A stretch of DNA of 64,000 bases from positions 372,001 through 436,000 of the forward strand of contig NZ_CM001439.1 in assembly GCF_000244955.1 (NCBI RefSeq), written 5' to 3'. Origin of the DNA: Saccharomonospora marina XMU15 (GTDB lineage Bacteria; Actinomycetota; Actinomycetes; Mycobacteriales; Pseudonocardiaceae). The number at the start of each line of letters is the position of its first letter. Positions within the stretch are counted from its first letter, which is position 1. Under the pieces are notes generated by a model. The model ran no database searches. It was not told the DNA's origin and was given only the letters and a program-made list of their open reading frames with translations. The position numbers were made by a program, and so were the translations under genes. Below, piece by piece: positions 8,158-19,054 of this stretch.

Positions 8158-9876
8158 GTGCGAAGGGCGGGGTGGGCAGTGGTGGCTGTCACGATCGGAG
8201 CGTGGCTGGCGCTCGCCGCCGTCCTGGTGGCGGCGTGGCCCCGCCTCAACGCCGAGCCGGGCTGGCGGGCCGCGACCATGGCACTGACCCTGGCGTTCTC
8301 GCTCGCCCACCAGCTGCTCTACTCGACGATCGCGGAGGACGCGTTCGTCACCTTCCGCTACGCCCGCAACATCGCCGACGGCTACGGGCCGGTGTTCAAC
8401 CCGGGTGAGCGCGTCGAGGGCTACTCCAACTTCCTGTGGCTGGTGCTCATCACGCTGCCACGGGCCATGTTCGGCGGCAGCGTCGTCACCGGCGCGGTCG
8501 TGCTCGGCGTGCTGTGCACGCTCGGCGCCGTGCTGCTCTCCTACTTCCTGGTCAACCGCATGGTCGCGGATGCGCAGCACGGCGGCGCCGGCATGCGCGG
8601 ACTTGGCGTGGCCGCCGCGGCGCTGACCGCGGGGGTCAGTTCGCTGGCCGCCTACGGCCCTTCCGGACTTGAGACGTCACTGTTCGTGCTGCTCGTGCTG
8701 ACCGTGTGCTACGCCGTCGCCGCGCAACGGCCGGTAGTGGCCGGGGTCATCGCGGCGCTGGCCGCGATGACGACGCCGGACGGGCTGGTCGTCGCCGTCG
8801 TGGTGGGCCTGTGGCTGGTGGCGCGTGCCGCGCGCGGCCACACCACGGCTTGGGCGCCCTCGGCCTACGCGCTGGGTGCGCTCGTGCTGCTGGTGCCGTG
8901 GACGGCGTGGCGGCTGACCTTCTACGACCACCCGGCGGGCGGCGGGATCTCGCCCACCGAACGGCTGGGCGCGGGCTGGGACTACCTGGCGGGCTTCGCG
9001 CTGGGGTACCAGGCGTTCCTGCTGCTTACGGCGGCGGCGGTCGCGCTGTTGCTGACCCGCCGAAGGGCGCAGGACCCGGCCGCTGCCCGCGCCAGGGCCG
9101 TGGTGTGGCTACCGCTGCTGCTCGCGGTGGCGCAGTCGATGTTCGTCGGCTACGCGGGCGGTGATCCGATGCCCGCATGGCGGCTGCTGGCCGTTGTCCC
9201 GCCACTGCTGGCGGTGGCCGCGGCGGCGGCGTACGGGATCGGCATCGGTGCGCCTTCCGTTCCCTCCCCGAAGCCACGGGCCGCCGCACTCGCGCGCCGC
9301 AGGACGGTGCCGGTCGTCGCTGCCGCGGTGTGCGGGTTGTCGCTGGTGGTCACCACCGCCCACCCGCGGATGCTGCCTGCCATGCACGAGTGGCGCACGG
9401 CGACGGGCCAACTCGAGCAGATCGGCGGCTGGCTGGGTGAGAACCTGCCCCAGGGCAGCGTCGTGAGTGCTTACAAGCCCGGTGCGCTGGGATACCGGGC
9501 GGGACCCGCGCTGGTGATCGTGGCGGCGAGCGGGCGAGCCGACGAACACCTCGGCGCGCGAGCGCAGCAGCCGTCGGCGGGTGCGGCGGGCTACCCGGCG
9601 GGAGGCGACGGCTACGGCGGTTACGGCGGTTACGAGGGCTACGACGGCTACGTGGTCAGCAGGATGCCGCTGGTGGCGGTGGACACCGATACCGGATACA
9701 CCGCTGAGCAGCACTGCGGCATGGATCCGGCCTTCGCCGGGCTGTACGAGGTGGCGAGTTTCCAGCGTGCCGACACCGAGCAGTGGGTCTCGCTGTATGT
9801 ACGGCGTGACGCCAAGCGAAGGGTGCTGGAACTGCTCGAGGCCGACGGCACGTACCGCCACGTGCCCTGCGCCTGA
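8158..9876 (+). CDS. GT-C fold membrane glycosyltransferase (AftB-like family)
   Basis: A polytopic protein of about 572 residues with some ten hydrophobic segments. The first external loop carries the acidic motif IAEDAFVTFRYARN (Glu60-Asp61) followed by GPVFNPGERVEGYSNFLW, the loop pattern of AftB-type decaprenylphosphoryl-arabinose-dependent enzymes and related GT-C proteins. The large C-terminal extracytoplasmic part contains an unusual run of xGY repeats (residues 484-498). Start uncertain: GTG 8158 is chosen, TTG 8134 is possible. The donor is presumably a polyprenyl-phosphate sugar; the acceptor is unknown. Three further relatives occur in this window. Confidence 0.7.
   Translation: MRRAGWAVVAVTIGAWLALAAVLVAAWPRLNAEPGWRAATMALTLAFSLAHQLLYSTIAEDAFVTFRYARNIADGYGPVFNPGERVEGYSNFLWLVLITLPRAMFGGSVVTGAVVLGVLCTLGAVLLSYFLVNRMVADAQHGGAGMRGLGVAAAALTAGVSSLAAYGPSGLETSLFVLLVLTVCYAVAAQRPVVAGVIAALAAMTTPDGLVVAVVVGLWLVARAARGHTTAWAPSAYALGALVLLVPWTAWRLTFYDHPAGGGISPTERLGAGWDYLAGFALGYQAFLLLTAAAVALLLTRRRAQDPAAARARAVVWLPLLLAVAQSMFVGYAGGDPMPAWRLLAVVPPLLAVAAAAAYGIGIGAPSVPSPKPRAAALARRRTVPVVAAAVCGLSLVVTTAHPRMLPAMHEWRTATGQLEQIGGWLGENLPQGSVVSAYKPGALGYRAGPALVIVAASGRADEHLGARAQQPSAGAAGYPAGGDGYGGYGGYEGYDGYVVSRMPLVAVDTDTGYTAEQHCGMDPAFAGLYEVASFQRADTEQWVSLYVRRDAKRRVLELLEADGTYRHVPCA
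9607..9651 (+). repeat. Gly-Tyr triplet repeat tract inside the GT-C gene
   Basis: Five tandem 9-nt units of the form (GAC/GGC/GAG)-GG(C/T)-TAC encode DGY GGY GGY EGY DGY (residues 484-498). The tract falls in the extracytoplasmic C-terminal part and looks like a low-complexity insertion. Such tracts can change length by slippage. Confidence 0.8.
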
Positions 9877-9878
9877 GG

Positions 9879-10694
9879 TCAGAACCAGCGTTCCAGCACC
9901 TGTGCGACACCGTCCTCGGAGTTGGGGGCGGTGACCTCGTCCGCGGCGTCGAGCACGAGAGGATGCCCGTTGGCCATCGCCACGCCGTGCCCCGACCAGC
10001 GCAGCATCGCCACGTCGTTGGGCATGTCACCGAAGGCGATGGTGTGTTCGGCCGTCACACCCATGCGCCGCGCCACACCCGCGAGTCCGGTGGCCTTGGT
10101 GACACCGTGCGCGGCGAGTTCGATCAGCCCGCCACCGGAGGAGAAGGTGATGTCCACGGCGCCGTCGAGCACCGTGCGCGCGGCCATCGCCATCTCGTCC
10201 GAGGTCAGCTTCTTGTGGCTGACCAGCAGCTTCACGGCGGGAAAGCCGAGTACCTCCGCCCTCGACGTGACAGAACCCTCGCCGTCGCCCCACGGATTGT
10301 GGTATTCGCTCTCGATCACGAAGGTGCGCACGTCGGGGTCCACCGCTTTCGTGCCGATGCGCTCAGCCGCCAACCGGCAGCCGGGGATGGCGAAGTCGAG
10401 CGCTTCTGCGACGTCGTGCAGCAGCATCGGGTCGAGCTGTCCGTGCACGTCCACCACGCGGTCGGCGCCGATGTCATACACCACGGCGCCGTTGGCGCAC
10501 ACCGCGTAGCCGTCCAGCCCGGCCTCCTCGGCCACGCGGGGAATCCAGCGAGGCGGGCGGCCGCTCACCAACACGACGGGCGAACCCGCTTCGACAGCCC
10601 TGCCGACGGTTTCCACGGTGCGCTTCGTCACCTGCTCCATCGGTGAGAGCAGGGTGCCGTCGACGTCTGAGGCGATAAGCCGGGGTTTCTCCAC
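9879..10694 (-). CDS. HAD-superfamily phosphatase, Cof type
   Basis: A 271-residue cytoplasmic phosphatase. Motif I is SDVDGTLL (Asp10 nucleophile, Asp12 acid/base), motif II is LVSGRPP near residue 50, and motif IV is FGDMPNDVAML in the C-terminal third. The intervening alpha/beta cap marks it as class C2b (Cof/YidA), which acts on sugar phosphates or similar small phosphoesters. The GTG start places the nucleophile at residue 10. The stop faces the GT-C gene with two bases between; the start is divergent from the LLM oxidoreductase gene. Confidence 0.88.
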   Translation of the reverse strand: MEKPRLIASDVDGTLLSPMEQVTKRTVETVGRAVEAGSPVVLVSGRPPRWIPRVAEEAGLDGYAVCANGAVVYDIGADRVVDVHGQLDPMLLHDVAEALDFAIPGCRLAAERIGTKAVDPDVRTFVIESEYHNPWGDGEGSVTSRAEVLGFPAVKLLVSHKKLTSDEMAMAARTVLDGAVDITFSSGGGLIELAAHGVTKATGLAGVARRMGVTAEHTIAFGDMPNDVAMLRWSGHGVAMANGHPLVLDAADEVTAPNSEDGVAQVLERWF

Positions 10695-10747
10695 ACCAAC
10701 CAGTTTTGCAGAGCATGCCCGTCCGGCGACGCCCTCGCGGCCACCGA

Positions 10748-10753
10748 TAGCGT
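10748..10753 (+). promoter_or_regulatory. -10 hexamer TAGCGT upstream of the LLM oxidoreductase
   Basis: TAGCGT stands 8 nt before GTG 10762 with no Shine-Dalgarno sequence, consistent with a leaderless start. Confidence 0.4.
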
Positions 10754-10761
10754 GTGACGGC

Positions 10762-11643
10762 GTGCGTGTAGGCATCGTGATTCTCCCGGAAGACAGGTGG
10801 TGGGCCGCCGAACCCAAGTGGCGGGCCGCAGAGGAATACGGTTTCGATCACGCCTGGACCTACGACCACCTCGGCTGGCGCTCGCTGGTCGACGGCCCGT
10901 GGTTCAGCGCGGTGCCCACGCTCACCGCCGCGGCGATGGTGACGTCCAGAATCCGGCTCGGCACCTTCGTGGCCTCGCCGAACTTCCGTCACCCCGTGCC
11001 CTTCACCCGCGAGATCACCACACTGGACGACCTCAGCGACGGCAGGTTCGTGCTCGGCGTCGGGTCGGGTGGCGGTGGCTACGACGTCGAGGTGTTCGGC
11101 CGCCGCGAACTGTCGGCGAGGCAGCGGGCCGACCGGTTCGCCGAGTTCGTCGAGGCGCTGGACGGCCTGTTGCGAACCGACGGCTTCGACTACTCCGGTG
11201 AGCACTACACCGCACACGGCGCGCGCAACCTCCCAGGACCCGTGCAGCGGCCACGGCCACCGTTCCTGATCGCCGCGAACGGTCCGCGAGGGATGAAACT
11301 GGCCACCCGATTCGGTGACGGTTGGGTGACCAACGGCAAGCCCGCCGACAGCCAGGACGGCTGGTGGCGCTCCGTTCGCGAACTGAAGGAGCGGTTCGAG
11401 GCGGGGTTGGCCGAAGCGGGCCGCGACCCCGCAGGCGTCCACCGCTACCTGAGCCTGGATTCGGCTCCGGTGTTCTCGTTGTCCAGCGTCGACGCCTTCG
11501 CCGAGGCGGCAGGCCGGGCGGGCGAGCTGGGGTTCACCGATGTCGTGGCGCACTGGCCACGCAGCGAGCCGCCCTACTGCGGGCACGAGTCGGTGCTGGA
11601 GCAGGTCGCGGACGAGCTGTTGCCGACGCTGCGGGAGCGGTGA
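10762..11643 (+). CDS. LLM-class (F420-type) flavin-dependent oxidoreductase
   Basis: A 293-residue luciferase-like monooxygenase fold protein. Features include the N-terminal strand VGIVILPED, the pocket segment DHAWTYDHLGWRS (residues about 28-40), the conserved LGTFVASPNFRHPVPFTRE and DLSDGRFVLGVGSGG, and AANGPRGMKLATRFGDGWV. These fit actinobacterial F420-dependent members better than FMN luciferases, but the cofactor cannot be proved from sequence. Substrate unknown. It stands alone between the HAD phosphatase and the glf operon. Confidence 0.85.
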   Translation: MRVGIVILPEDRWWAAEPKWRAAEEYGFDHAWTYDHLGWRSLVDGPWFSAVPTLTAAAMVTSRIRLGTFVASPNFRHPVPFTREITTLDDLSDGRFVLGVGSGGGGYDVEVFGRRELSARQRADRFAEFVEALDGLLRTDGFDYSGEHYTAHGARNLPGPVQRPRPPFLIAANGPRGMKLATRFGDGWVTNGKPADSQDGWWRSVRELKERFEAGLAEAGRDPAGVHRYLSLDSAPVFSLSSVDAFAEAAGRAGELGFTDVVAHWPRSEPPYCGHESVLEQVADELLPTLRER

Positions 11644-11761
11644 ACGCGCTGATACCTACCCCGAACGGGTGAGGATCGGGTTTTCGGGAACCACTCGCCC
11701 TCCGCCCGCGTCGATCCGGTCACGGACTACCGCGAAGGCCACCCGGGGGTGCAGGGGGCCT

Positions 11762-13662
<1,901 letters not shown>

Positions 13663-13666
<4 letters not shown>

Positions 13667-14595
13667 GTGAGACCACCGAGCATGCCGAAGTGAGCGACAG
13701 CGCTCTGGCACGCAAGAAGGGTCCGGTCGGGACCGTCTTCGGGGTGTTGAAGACGGCGCGGCCACGGCAGTGGGTGAAGAACGTACTGGTGCTGGCCGCG
13801 CCGTTCACGGCGGGCCAGATCGCCAACCTCGACGTGCTTCGGGACGCGGCGGTCGCGTTCGTGGCGTTCTCCCTGGTGGCGTCCTCGGTCTACCTCATCA
13901 ACGACGCCGTCGACGTCGAAGCCGACCGCGCGCACCCGACGAAGCGCAACCGCCCCATCGCGGCCGGGATCGTGCCCATCCCGGTCGCTTACGTCTCCGC
14001 GGTCGCGTTCTTCGCCGCAGGCTGCGCGGTGAGCCTCCTGGCCGACTGGCGGCTGCTCATCGTGTTGCTGATCTACCAGGCCATCCAACTGGGATACTGC
14101 TTCGGGCTCAAGCACCAGCCGGTGGTCGACCTGGCGATCGTCGGTTCGGGTTTCCTGATGCGGCTCATCGCGGGCGGTGTCGCCACCGGGATCAGCCTCT
14201 CGCAGTGGTTCCTGCTGGTGACCGCGTTCGGTTCGCTGTTCATGGTGGCGGGCAAGCGCTACGCCGAGATCATGCTGTTCGAGCGCACGGGCGCGAAGAT
14301 CCGGTCGTCGCTGAAGAAGTACTCCGCGAGCTACCTGCGGTTCGTCTGGGCGACCTCCGCCGCGATCCTGATCATGTCCTACAGCCTGTGGGCCTTCGAG
14401 CAGCAGCAGCGCGTGTCCGGCACCGTATGGAGCGTCATCTCCATGGTGCCGTTCGTCATCGCCGTCCTGCGTTACGCGGTGGACGTCGACGGGGGCAACG
14501 CGGGTGAGCCGGAGGAGATCGCCCTGCGCGACCGCGTGCTGCAGGTGCTCGGTGCGACGTGGGTCGTCACTCTGGTGTTCTCCTACTACCTGTGA
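13663..14595 (+). CDS. ubiA: Decaprenyl-phosphate phosphoribosyltransferase (UbiA superfamily)
   Basis: Transfers phosphoribose from PRPP to decaprenyl phosphate, the committed step to the arabinose donor DPA. The 310-residue protein is polytopic (about nine segments) with the first Asp-rich motif NDAVDVEAD at residues 80-88, the second acidic cluster region around KRYAEI, and the N-terminal ARPRQWVKN typical of the Rv3806c subfamily. The ATG overlaps the stop of the PAP2 gene (ATGA). Its 3' end overlaps the convergent Emb-type gene by 29 bp. Confidence 0.92.
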
Positions 14596-17425
14596 CCAGC
14601 GAGTCCCGCACCGGCACCGGATAGTCGAGGCGGAACACGCTGATCGGCTCCACCAGCTTGTCGCCGCGCAGATAGGTCGGGACGGGCGTCTGCGTGGCGA
14701 GTTGCAGCAGTGGCACGTACGGTCCGCCAGCGCCCGCGACGAACGACATGCTGCCGAGCCTGCGGATGCTGGGACCCGAGGCGAACCGGTACCGCACCGG
14801 CTCGACGATCCCGTCGGCCAGCGCGGCGGGCTGCCTGCACGGCAGCAGGAAGGCGTCGATCCAGTCCACCGCGACCGGTTCGGTCAGCGGGATGTATTCG
14901 GTCAGCGGCACCACCTCGGGCAGCCGGGGTGCGCCCACGGCGATCCAGCCTTCGCCGTCGCGCTCGTCGGTGGCGAGCACGCGGACCAGCCGGGCGTGGC
15001 CGGGTGCGAAGCGCGCCTCACGCCATTCCCCGTCGCGGTCCAGCCGCAGGCTCAGTTCCCTTTCCACCCGGCCGCCTGCGTCGGCGAACTGCACCTTCGC
15101 GGAGACGAGTCCCTGCCCGCCTACAGGCACGACCAGCGGCGGCGCCTCGGCGGAGGCTGCTCGCTCCGGCAGGCGGTACCAGCCCGTGGTCACAGACCCC
15201 GCGTCGCCACCGCTGCCCCACACCGGGGCGACCTCGGTGCCGTACGGCCGAACAGGGGCGACGTCCTCGGGAAAGCCGCCGTTGACCGCGAACCCGCTCA
15301 CCCGGGCTCGCTCACCGGCGTTCACCGGCCGCAGCAGGCCTGCCGCCACGTCCGGCTCCACCTCCAGCCAGTCCTCGATGCCGCAGCTCCCGCCGCCCAG
15401 CGCCGCGATGTTGGATCGGCCCATCGTGTAGGTGTCCCAGCGAGGCACCATCGCGTAGGCCATGGTGCCGACCTCGAGCAGCACCGTTCCCGCCGCCGCG
15501 AGCGCCAGGAACACACCAGGTGAGCGAACCAGTACCCGGCCCACTCCGAACAGGCCGACCAGTGCGAGCACCACACCGCCGAGCAGCACCACGTCGGCGA
15601 GATCGATGCCGAGGAAGCCGGGCGGCACAGTTGACCACTTGACGTTCAAGTTGGCGATGTACCACCAGCGCACCGGCACGGCGAGCGCCACCGAGGCCGT
15701 CACGGCGACGGCCACGACCAGCAGCGAGCGCTGCCACGCCCTGCGCAGCGCGCCCCGCGCGACCGTGTGCACCAGCGCGGCGGCGAGCACGGTGGCGACC
15801 CCGCCGACAGCGCCGAAGTGGTGGGTGTACTTCGTGGGCGTGAACGCCAGCGCCAGGAAGAACAGCGCACCCACGATCAGCAGCCTGCGGGTCGGCCCGG
15901 CCGCCAGCCCCCTCGCCCGCTTGACCGACAACAGTACGGCGAGCGCGGCCATCGAAAGCCACAACAGCAGCAGCGGCATCCGGCGGTTCAGCCCGCCCTG
16001 CAGCGGATCGAACACGTCCTGGTAGCGCTCGCCCTCGTCGAGCACCCCGAAGCTGGGTCCGATGGCGGTGCGCACCTCGGTGGAGTGCAGCACCGCGGAC
16101 AGCGACTGGTCGAAGAACATCAACAGCAACGCGCCAGCGCCGGAGCCGAGCAGCACCGGCAACGAGACCGGCCAGTGCGCCCGGAGCAGCCGGATCACAC
16201 CGGGCAGCGCCGCTACGAACGGCGCCAACGCGACCAAGCCGGTCGGGGTCACCGCGATCGTCGCCCCCGCGGCGAAGACCGCCGCCGCCAGCGGAGTCAG
16301 TGCTCGTGTCGCTACGGCCCGCTCGACGAGGGCGAACACGACCAGCGTGCCGAACATGACCCACGGTTCCGGGCGTAGGCCGACCCCGAACTGCACGTAC
16401 CACGCCAGGAACACCACGCAGGCGCTCCAGCGTGCCGCCGCCCGTGGCCCGGTCGCGAGCCTGCGCAACAGCAGCCGATCGATGAGCAGCCACAACGCCA
16501 GCCCCAGCAGTACCGACGGCACCCGCATCCACCATGCGTCGCCGCTGACCTCGACGAACGGTCGGTACAGCTCGTAGAACCAGCTGAACGGCGCCTCCGG
16601 TGCGTTGAACCACCGGAAGTAGTTGCCGACGAAGCCGGTGTCGTCGGCGGCCTTCAGCATCGCGATGATGTAGCCGTCGTCCACGGTCGGCGACCCGATC
16701 ACCGCCCATGCCGCCAGTACCACGGCCACGACCGCGTCGGTGGGCCGCGGTCGCCACCAGCCGACAGGCAGCAGCCGTACGTGCCTGACCCTGGGCGCCT
16801 CCCACCGGCTCAGCAGCACCAGCATGGCCAGCAGCCCCGCCACCGTCACCGCGCCGAGGGTGAGTTTGACCGCGCTCGGGGTCGTCTCGTACCGGGTGTC
16901 CGGCACGACGCTCACGCGCAGCGAACCGGCCGAGTCGAGGTCGGTGTGCAGGCTGGTCACCACCGGCCGCGCGGGCGTGTGCCCGGCGACGACGCCGTCG
17001 ATGCGCACGGTGGTGCCGCCGGAGTCGGAGTGCACCGCCGCGACGCAGTCCGCGCCGACCGGCCGCGACATTACGGAATGGTCGCCGACCTGCGCCGACA
17101 GTGTGTCGTGGCTGACCTTGAGGGTGAGTCCCGCACTAGTGTGCTGGTCGACGTCCAGATCGTCCGAGGCGGTGGTCGCCAGCACCGTCGACACCGTCGA
17201 CACCCTCGCGTCCGCCCCCAGCGCCATGACGTCGGCACAGCGCACCGTCACGTCCATCCGGTCGGGCTCGTAGGGGAACAGAGGTAATGCCGTGCTCGAA
17301 GTGTCCGGTCCCGAGGGCCACTCGTACGTCGTGACGTCCTGCTCGACGGGGGCGAGGACGAACAGCACGGCGGTCAGTGCCGACAGCGTCCCAAGACCCG
17401 CGATCACCCAGCGATGAAAGGCCAC
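14567..17425 (-). CDS. Emb-type arabinosyltransferase (GT53)
   Basis: A 952-residue membrane enzyme that should add arabinofuranose from decaprenyl-phosphoryl-arabinose to arabinan. After an N-terminal membrane segment and a jelly-roll-like exported domain (about 30-200), the GT-C core begins with SPTVDDGYI (Asp249-Asp250 catalytic pair), then GNYFRWFNAPEAPFSWFYE and GLRPEPWVMFGTLV, closely matching EmbA/B/C. About 14 membrane segments follow; the C-terminal third is a carbohydrate-binding-like domain ending LVEPISVFRLDYPVPV. It is shorter than the roughly 1,050-1,100 residues of mycobacterial Emb proteins, and no second emb gene is seen here. Start GTG 17425 lies only 32 bp from the divergent GT-C start. 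Confidence 0.88.
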   Translation of the reverse strand: MAFHRWVIAGLGTLSALTAVLFVLAPVEQDVTTYEWPSGPDTSSTALPLFPYEPDRMDVTVRCADVMALGADARVSTVSTVLATTASDDLDVDQHTSAGLTLKVSHDTLSAQVGDHSVMSRPVGADCVAAVHSDSGGTTVRIDGVVAGHTPARPVVTSLHTDLDSAGSLRVSVVPDTRYETTPSAVKLTLGAVTVAGLLAMLVLLSRWEAPRVRHVRLLPVGWWRPRPTDAVVAVVLAAWAVIGSPTVDDGYIIAMLKAADDTGFVGNYFRWFNAPEAPFSWFYELYRPFVEVSGDAWWMRVPSVLLGLALWLLIDRLLLRRLATGPRAAARWSACVVFLAWYVQFGVGLRPEPWVMFGTLVVFALVERAVATRALTPLAAAVFAAGATIAVTPTGLVALAPFVAALPGVIRLLRAHWPVSLPVLLGSGAGALLLMFFDQSLSAVLHSTEVRTAIGPSFGVLDEGERYQDVFDPLQGGLNRRMPLLLLWLSMAALAVLLSVKRARGLAAGPTRRLLIVGALFFLALAFTPTKYTHHFGAVGGVATVLAAALVHTVARGALRRAWQRSLLVVAVAVTASVALAVPVRWWYIANLNVKWSTVPPGFLGIDLADVVLLGGVVLALVGLFGVGRVLVRSPGVFLALAAAGTVLLEVGTMAYAMVPRWDTYTMGRSNIAALGGGSCGIEDWLEVEPDVAAGLLRPVNAGERARVSGFAVNGGFPEDVAPVRPYGTEVAPVWGSGGDAGSVTTGWYRLPERAASAEAPPLVVPVGGQGLVSAKVQFADAGGRVERELSLRLDRDGEWREARFAPGHARLVRVLATDERDGEGWIAVGAPRLPEVVPLTEYIPLTEPVAVDWIDAFLLPCRQPAALADGIVEPVRYRFASGPSIRRLGSMSFVAGAGGPYVPLLQLATQTPVPTYLRGDKLVEPISVFRLDYPVPVRDSLVTGSRRTPE

Positions 17426-17431
17426 TGTTGG

Positions 17432-17437
17432 ACCCTA
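17432..17437 (-). promoter_or_regulatory. -10 hexamer TAGGGT upstream of the emb-type gene
   Basis: On the minus strand TAGGGT stands 6 nt before GTG 17425. Only 32 bp separate this start from the divergent ATG at 17458, so the two promoters must overlap each other or the coding regions. Confidence 0.45.
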
Positions 17438-17457
17438 GAGAAGGCGCGGTTTCGAGC

Positions 17458-18969
17458 ATGAAAAGGGCCGTCCCCAACTGGGCCCTGCCGCTCGGATCGG
17501 CCGCGGTGGCGCTGGCCGCGTTCCTGCTCGTGAAGGACAGCCTCACCGACGACGCCTACATCACCCTGGCCTACGCCAAGAACCTCGCCGTACACGGCGA
17601 GTGGGCTCTGGTCCCCGGTATGCCGTCGAACTCGGCGACGTCCCCGCTGAACGTGTTGCTGCTCGGCGCCCTGACGGCGGCGACGAGGTTGTTCGGTACC
17701 GGCCCGCACCCGGTGATCGCGCTGGGTGTGCTCAGTGTCGGTGCCGCGGCCGTGCTCGGGTGGGGTTGGGGCAGGCTCGCGGCGGCACTGCGGTTCTCCA
17801 CGGCGGTCGCGTTCCTCGGCGCGGTGCTCGTGCTGGTGAACCCGTTCGTGCTGTCCGCGATCGGGCTCGAGGTGCTGCTGATCCCGGCCCTGCTCGTGCT
17901 GCTGACGGTGTTCGCCACCGAGGAACGCCCGCTGCTGTACGGCGCCGTGTCCGGTCTGGCGTTGCTGACCAGGCCGGACCTCATCGTTTTCGTGGTGGTC
18001 ATCGCGTTGAGCACCCCCGCGATCAGGCGGGGGCTGCTTCGGTCGGCGCTGGCGGCGATCGCTGTCGCGGCACCGTGGTACCTGTTCAGTTGGTTCGCGT
18101 TCGGCTCGGCCCTGCCGGACACGCTCGTCATCAAGCAGGCGCAGGCGGACCTGTTCGGCCGGTGGAGCTTCTTCAGCGGCCCCGCCATGTACTACCTGAG
18201 CCGCAGCGTCGTCGTGTTGCTGTCCTTCGGGCCCGCGCTGGTCGGGGTGCTCGCCTGGTTCGCCCTCGTCGCCGTGCGGTTCTCGGCGCGATGGGAACGG
18301 TTCCCGCCCGTGGGTGCGCTGGCCGGGCTCGGCGCAGGTGGCATCGCGCACTACATCGCCTACTCGCTGCTGGACGTCGGCCCCTACCACTGGTACTACG
18401 GCACCCCGATCACTTCGCTCGGCATGTTCGCGGTCGCGGCACTGGGCCTGTGGCTGGCCCGCTCCAGGGAGCGCGAGGTGTTGCTCTCGCGTGGCCCGCT
18501 GACCGCGCTGGGCGCTGTTGCCCTGCTGCTGCTCGGGGCGGTGGCGGTGGACGTCAAGCAGGGCGTGCCGTGGCGCTCGCCCGTCATCTTCGGCAACTGG
18601 GCGAGCGCGCAGGACTATGCCCGCGTCGGCCGCGAACTCAAGGAACGCGTCGGTGCGGCAACGGTGCGTTCACCGGGTGAGATCGGCACCCTCGCCTACT
18701 ACTGCGAGTGCTCGATCGTGGACCCGTTCTCCGACCGCGGTTACGTCACCGACATGGTGAGGGAACGGATCGACGAAGCGGGTCCGGTCACCTCAGCTCT
18801 GCTGCGGCTGAACTACCTGTGGTTCGACTACTCGCGCGAGCCGCGCCCGCTGGACTACCGGTTGCTGTACGAGCGAGGTCCAGGTGGTGGGCCCAACACC
18901 TGGCAGGTGTACTCGGCCGCCCGTGGCGTCGGTCATTTCACGCTGGTGCCCGCCGAAGGACGCCGATAG
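17458..18969 (+). CDS. GT-C membrane glycosyltransferase, AftB-like (candidate 1 in the arabinan locus)
   Basis: A 503-residue polytopic protein. The first loop carries SLTDDAYITLAYAKN (Asp31-Asp32), the DD motif used by GT-C polyprenyl-phosphate-sugar transferases. About ten to eleven membrane segments are followed by a soluble domain with EIGTLAYYCECSIVDPFSDR, a pattern shared with the other GT-C proteins of this window. Position between an Emb enzyme and dprE suggests arabinan or a related wall polymer as acceptor. AftB is one possibility; the family has many members, so this is not certain. ATG 17458 gives a normal N-terminus. Confidence 0.7.
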   Translation: MKRAVPNWALPLGSAAVALAAFLLVKDSLTDDAYITLAYAKNLAVHGEWALVPGMPSNSATSPLNVLLLGALTAATRLFGTGPHPVIALGVLSVGAAAVLGWGWGRLAAALRFSTAVAFLGAVLVLVNPFVLSAIGLEVLLIPALLVLLTVFATEERPLLYGAVSGLALLTRPDLIVFVVVIALSTPAIRRGLLRSALAAIAVAAPWYLFSWFAFGSALPDTLVIKQAQADLFGRWSFFSGPAMYYLSRSVVVLLSFGPALVGVLAWFALVAVRFSARWERFPPVGALAGLGAGGIAHYIAYSLLDVGPYHWYYGTPITSLGMFAVAALGLWLARSREREVLLSRGPLTALGAVALLLLGAVAVDVKQGVPWRSPVIFGNWASAQDYARVGRELKERVGAATVRSPGEIGTLAYYCECSIVDPFSDRGYVTDMVRERIDEAGPVTSALLRLNYLWFDYSREPRPLDYRLLYERGPGGGPNTWQVYSAARGVGHFTLVPAEGRR

Positions 18970-19054
18970 CTGAGAAGTGGTAACCGTTGCCCCACCCGAT
19001 CGAGGTGGTGATTTCCCGGGTAGCTTACGAGCAAAGCCGGACGGTTGGGGAGAT

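Noticed and set aside
15312-16805. Long reading frame (497 aa) on the minus strand overlapping the Emb-type gene in another frame
   Set aside because: Arg/Gly-rich translation without domains; it is the out-of-frame shadow of the Emb gene produced by high GC.
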